64,000 nt of DNA, from positions 62,001 through 126,000 of the forward strand of contig NZ_JBHTJT010000008.1 of assembly GCF_042676185.1 (NCBI RefSeq), in the 5' to 3' direction. This DNA comes from Tropicimonas aquimaris. GTDB lineage: Bacteria; Pseudomonadota; Alphaproteobacteria; Rhodobacterales; Rhodobacteraceae. The number at the start of each line of letters is the position of its first letter. Positions within the stretch are counted from its first letter, which is position 1. The position numbers were made by a program, and so were the translations under genes. This document shows positions 61,288-64,000 of this stretch, in pieces. The notes under the pieces are model-generated. The model saw only the letters and a program-made list of their open reading frames with translations, was not told the origin of the DNA and made no database searches.

Positions 61288-62055
61288 ATGTCCGAAGAGA
61301 TGCTCGGGATCGAGGTCGAGGATGGCATCGCCGTCCTGACCATGAACCGTCCCGCCAAGCGCAACGCCATGTGCGATGCGCTGCTCGAGAAGATCGACGC
61401 CGTCTTTCGCAATCCGCCGGAAGGGGTGAAGGTTGTCGTGCTGACCGGAACGGCGGGGCATTTCTGCTCCGGCCTGGACCTGAGCGAGCATGTCTCCCGC
61501 GATGCCGAAGGCACCATGCGCCATTCGCGCGGCTGGCACGAGGTGATGAACCGGATCAAGTTCGGCGGGTTGCCGGTGGTCTCGGCGATGTTCGGCGCGG
61601 TGATCGGCGGCGGGCTGGAGCTGGCTTCCGCCACGCATGTCCGCATCGCCGAGCCGTCGACGATCTTTCAGCTTCCCGAGGGGCGGCGCGGGATCTTCGT
61701 CGGCGGTGGGGCCTCCGTGGGGGTGGGACGCATCCTCGGCGCCGACCGGATGACAGAGATGATGCTGACGGGGCGCAAGTACAGTGCCGACGAGGGGCTG
61801 GCGCTCGGGCTCGCCCATTACAGCGTCGGCGAGGGCGAGGCACTGCCGCTGGCAATGGAGCTGGCGCGCAAGATCGCGTCGAACGCGCCGCTTTCGAACT
61901 ACATCATGATCCAGGCGCTCTCCCGGATCGAGGACATGCCGCGCCACGAGGGGCTCTTCACCGAGAGCCTCTGCGCCGCGCTCACCCAGACCAGCCCGGA
62001 TGCGCTCGAGGGGCTCGCCGCCTTCCTCGAGAAGCGCGCTCCGAAGTTCCGGTAA
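61288..62055 (+). CDS. Enoyl-CoA hydratase/crotonase
   Basis: This 255-residue crotonase has the oxyanion-hole loop GHFCSGLDLSEH and the GAVIGGGLELASATHVRIAE motif. The first catalytic Glu of crotonase is in GGGLELAS; the second position reads PEGRRGIFVGGG. Such a protein can be a hydratase, isomerase or feruloyl-CoA hydratase/lyase-like. Its place, 10 bases after the SDR and before MarR and the ligase, suggests CoA-dependent breakdown of hydroxycinnamate. The ATG at 61288 has GAGGAGCC upstream. Confidence 0.9.
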   Translation: MSEEMLGIEVEDGIAVLTMNRPAKRNAMCDALLEKIDAVFRNPPEGVKVVVLTGTAGHFCSGLDLSEHVSRDAEGTMRHSRGWHEVMNRIKFGGLPVVSAMFGAVIGGGLELASATHVRIAEPSTIFQLPEGRRGIFVGGGASVGVGRILGADRMTEMMLTGRKYSADEGLALGLAHYSVGEGEALPLAMELARKIASNAPLSNYIMIQALSRIEDMPRHEGLFTESLCAALTQTSPDALEGLAAFLEKRAPKFR

Positions 62056-62059
62056 GCCC

Positions 62060-62533
62060 ATGCCGGATGCCCTCACCGCGACAGATGACGTCCATCACGT
62101 CGACGATAGCGCCCTTCGCGCATTCTTCGGCTATCGGATGAAGCGCAGTTTCAACGTGATACAGGCCGATCTTGCCTTGGCGCTGAAGCCATTCGAGTTG
62201 CGCATGCTCACCTTCACGGCGCTGACGCTGGTCGTGAGCAATCCCGGCCTGCGCCAGTCGCAGCTCGCGGAAGCGATGGATGTCGAACGGCCGAACCTCG
62301 TCACCATTGTCGAGGAACTGGTGCGCCGGGACCTGATCTCCAAAGAGAGGGTTCCGACGGATCGGCGGGCCTATTCGTTGCAGGCGACGCGGCAGGGGCG
62401 GATGCTTTGCGCCGAGGCGACGATGGCCGTGACGGCTCACGAGGAGGCGCTACTGGGAGGGCTGGGCGAAGAGATCCGGGCCGGTGCCATCGAAGCAATG
62501 AACAGGATCGAACAGGGACGCCAGCGCGACTGA
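62060..62533 (+). CDS. MarR-family regulator (CouR/FerR-like position)
   Basis: This 157-residue protein has the winged-helix DNA-binding part (about residues 55-110, RQSQLAEAMDVERPNLVTIVEELVRRDLISKERVPTDRRAY) flanked by dimerisation helices. The gene lies 4 bases after the crotonase and 21 bases before the ligase, the position of CouR/FerR-type repressors that release DNA when a hydroxycinnamoyl-CoA binds. The candidate palindromes at 57249 and 60466 could be its sites. Ligand is inference. Confidence 0.9.
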   Translation: MPDALTATDDVHHVDDSALRAFFGYRMKRSFNVIQADLALALKPFELRMLTFTALTLVVSNPGLRQSQLAEAMDVERPNLVTIVEELVRRDLISKERVPTDRRAYSLQATRQGRMLCAEATMAVTAHEEALLGGLGEEIRAGAIEAMNRIEQGRQRD

Positions 62534-62554
62534 CCCCGGAGGGAGGACATTCCG

Positions 62555-64000
62555 ATGAAACGGACGACGAGATTTCGCCCGCATTCCGTGACGCGTGAGG
62601 ATCGCGCGGACGGAAGCATTCTCCTGACATCGAACCACGCCCTTGGCCCCGTGGTCGAGACGACCGGGGACTGGCTGCACCGCTGGGCGAAGGAGGCGCC
62701 CGACCGGGTGTTTCTGGCAGAGCGCTACGGCGCCGGCTGGCGGCGGGAGAGCTACGTCTCGGTTCTGGAGAAGGTGCGCGCCGTCGGGGCGTCGCTGCTG
62801 GCGCGGGGCATGGGGGCGGACACGCCGATCCTGATCATGTCCGGCAACGGGGTCGACCACGGGATCCTGTCGCTGGCGGCGCAATACGTCGGCGTGCCGA
62901 CCGCGCCGGTCGCGGAGCAATACGCGCTGATCCACGGGGCGCACGGACGCCTGCGCGGGGCGATTGATTTGCTGCAGCCGAAGATGGCCTATGTGGTCGA
63001 TGCCGACCTCTACGTCGAGGCGCTCGGTCTCGATGCTCTGGTCGGGGTGGAGATCGTCTCCAGCAAGCCTGGCCACGTGCTGGGCGTCACGCCCTTCGAG
63101 GAACTGCTTGAGGGCGACGCCTCGGTGGACGTCGATGCAGCCCATGCGCGGGTGACGCCCGACACGGTAGGCAAGATCCTGATGACCTCCGGCTCGACCT
63201 CCAGTCCGAAGGGGGTTCTGACGACCCAACGGATGATGTGCACCAACCAGACCCAGCTCGCCGATGCGCTGCCTTTCCTGCGCGAGCGTCCGCCCCGGAT
63301 CGTCGATTGGCTGCCCTGGAACCACGTTTTCGGCGGGTCGCACAATTTCAACATGATGCTCGCCAATGGCGGCTCGCTCTACATAGACGACGGCAAGCCG
63401 GTGAAAGGGCTGTTCGAGCGAACGCTGGAGAACCTGTCGCTGGTCACCGGGACGCTCGCGTTCAACGTGCCGCTCGGGTTCGGCATGCTGCTGGGGGCGC
63501 TTCGCAAGGATGCGGAGCTGCGCCGGCGCTTCTTCGAGGACCTGGATCTTATCTTCTACGCCGGTGCCTCGCTGCCGCAGGGCGTCTGGACCGGCTTCGA
63601 GCGGATGGCGATGGAGGTGAAGGGCGAGGTGCCGCTGATCACCTCCTCCTGGGGGCTGACGGAAACCGCGCCGTCGGCAATGATGCAGATGGAGCCGACG
63701 GATCGGTCGGGGATCGTCGGCGTCCCGGTCACCGGAGTGACGGTCAAGCTCCTTCCGGACGCGGACCAGCGCTGCGAGGTGCGGGTGAAGGGGCCGAACG
63801 TGATGACCGGCTATTTCGAGGACCCGGAAAAGACCGCGGCCGCCTTCGACGCGGAGGGTTTCTTCATTACCGGTGACGCGATGGTCTTTATCGATCCCGA
63901 CGATCCGAACAGGGGGATGCGCTTCGACGGCCGGATCTCGGACGACTTCAAGCTGCTGACCGGCACCTGGGTTCGCGCCGCGCAACTCCGGCTCGACATG
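62555..64000 (+). CDS. Feruloyl-CoA synthase-like AMP-binding ligase (partial)
   Basis: The first 482 residues of an acyl-CoA ligase run to the right edge. The adenylate-forming motifs are MTSGSTSSPKGVLTT (about residue 212) and SSWGLTETAPSA, with a GDAMVF motif near the end. Sequence KRTTRFRPHSVTREDRADGSILLTSNHALG at the N-terminus and the DWLPWNHVFGGSHNFNMML loop match feruloyl-CoA synthases. It would activate ferulate, coumarate or a related acid with ATP and CoA. GGAGGGAGG lies upstream of the ATG. The catalytic Lys at the C-terminus is beyond the window. Confidence 0.9.
   Translation, partial: MKRTTRFRPHSVTREDRADGSILLTSNHALGPVVETTGDWLHRWAKEAPDRVFLAERYGAGWRRESYVSVLEKVRAVGASLLARGMGADTPILIMSGNGVDHGILSLAAQYVGVPTAPVAEQYALIHGAHGRLRGAIDLLQPKMAYVVDADLYVEALGLDALVGVEIVSSKPGHVLGVTPFEELLEGDASVDVDAAHARVTPDTVGKILMTSGSTSSPKGVLTTQRMMCTNQTQLADALPFLRERPPRIVDWLPWNHVFGGSHNFNMMLANGGSLYIDDGKPVKGLFERTLENLSLVTGTLAFNVPLGFGMLLGALRKDAELRRRFFEDLDLIFYAGASLPQGVWTGFERMAMEVKGEVPLITSSWGLTETAPSAMMQMEPTDRSGIVGVPVTGVTVKLLPDADQRCEVRVKGPNVMTGYFEDPEKTAAAFDAEGFFITGDAMVFIDPDDPNRGMRFDGRISDDFKLLTGTWVRAAQLRLDM

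Noticed and set aside
1..64000. CRISPR arrays, insertion sequences, prophage or rRNA genes
   Set aside because: No regularly spaced repeats, no transposase or phage structural genes and no rRNA sequence were found on either strand.

Overview
The window is a GC-rich (roughly 65-68% by eye) chromosomal stretch from an alphaproteobacterium, most probably a marine-type Rhodobacteraceae/Roseobacter-group organism. The family-level call rests on the gene content: GapR/DUF2312, an NDUFA12-family complex I protein beside a single-domain MlaD, DUF2155, aat, accC and accB in one block, a FliM/FliN C-terminal protein, several TRAP transporters, a fused TAXI-TRAP permease with DUF1850, and a short-chain acyl-CoA type XRE regulator. 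No phage, insertion sequence, CRISPR array or rRNA operon was found. One tRNA gene (tRNA-Thr, anticodon TGT) is present.

Layout. 1-9.1 kb: the 5' part of an Mrp-type Na+/H+ antiporter subunit A (minus strand, running off the left edge), a universal stress protein, a three-gene ABC efflux operon (ATPase, FtsX-type permease, HlyD-type adaptor), a small cupin and an SRPBCC/AHSA1 protein. 9.4-18.1 kb: housekeeping genes, with clpP-clpX and a clear terminator, a DUF1254 protein, a cytochrome c, a RidA-like protein, an NDUFA12-like protein, mlaD, DUF2155, aat and accC-accB. 18.4-30.8 kb: a complete reductive pyrimidine catabolism island (preT, preA, rutR, an omega-aminotransferase, a small ACT-type protein, an amidohydrolase, dihydropyrimidinase hydA, a VOC protein and a four-gene NMT1/THI5-like ABC importer), with a good RutR operator between rutR and the aminotransferase. 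30.8-33.3 kb: a disordered hypothetical protein, an atypical pyruvate kinase and a tiny lipoprotein.

33.5-44 kb: a five-gene branched-chain-amino-acid-type (HAAT) ABC importer on the minus strand, divergent from an XRE/DUF2083 regulator. This regulator is followed by a stand-alone receiver protein, an unknown two-helix membrane protein and a histidine kinase fused to a sodium/solute symporter domain. The regulator carries a stretch that resembles the His-containing dimerisation helix of the neighbouring kinase. That makes a phosphorelay from transporter-kinase to receiver to XRE regulator a testable idea, and I consider it the most interesting hypothesis in the window. 44-50.2 kb: a FliM/FliN-type protein, a TIGR01244 phosphatase/sulfurtransferase-like protein, a DksA/TraR zinc-finger protein, a degenerate FadJ-like fusion, a small membrane protein, gapR, a protein that looks like a sulfotransferase without its P-loop, and tRNA-Thr.

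50.2-52.3 kb: a compositionally different segment behind the tRNA that carries one RTX protein with a recently duplicated, unrecognised helical domain rich in LGDWLD motifs. 52.3-55.8 kb: a TAXI-type TRAP transporter operon. 56.1-57.1 kb: a sulfotransferase. 57.4-64 kb: a DctPQM TRAP transporter, a short-chain dehydrogenase, a crotonase, a MarR regulator and the start of a feruloyl-CoA-synthase-like ligase, together likely to take up and CoA-activate a hydroxycinnamate-like acid.
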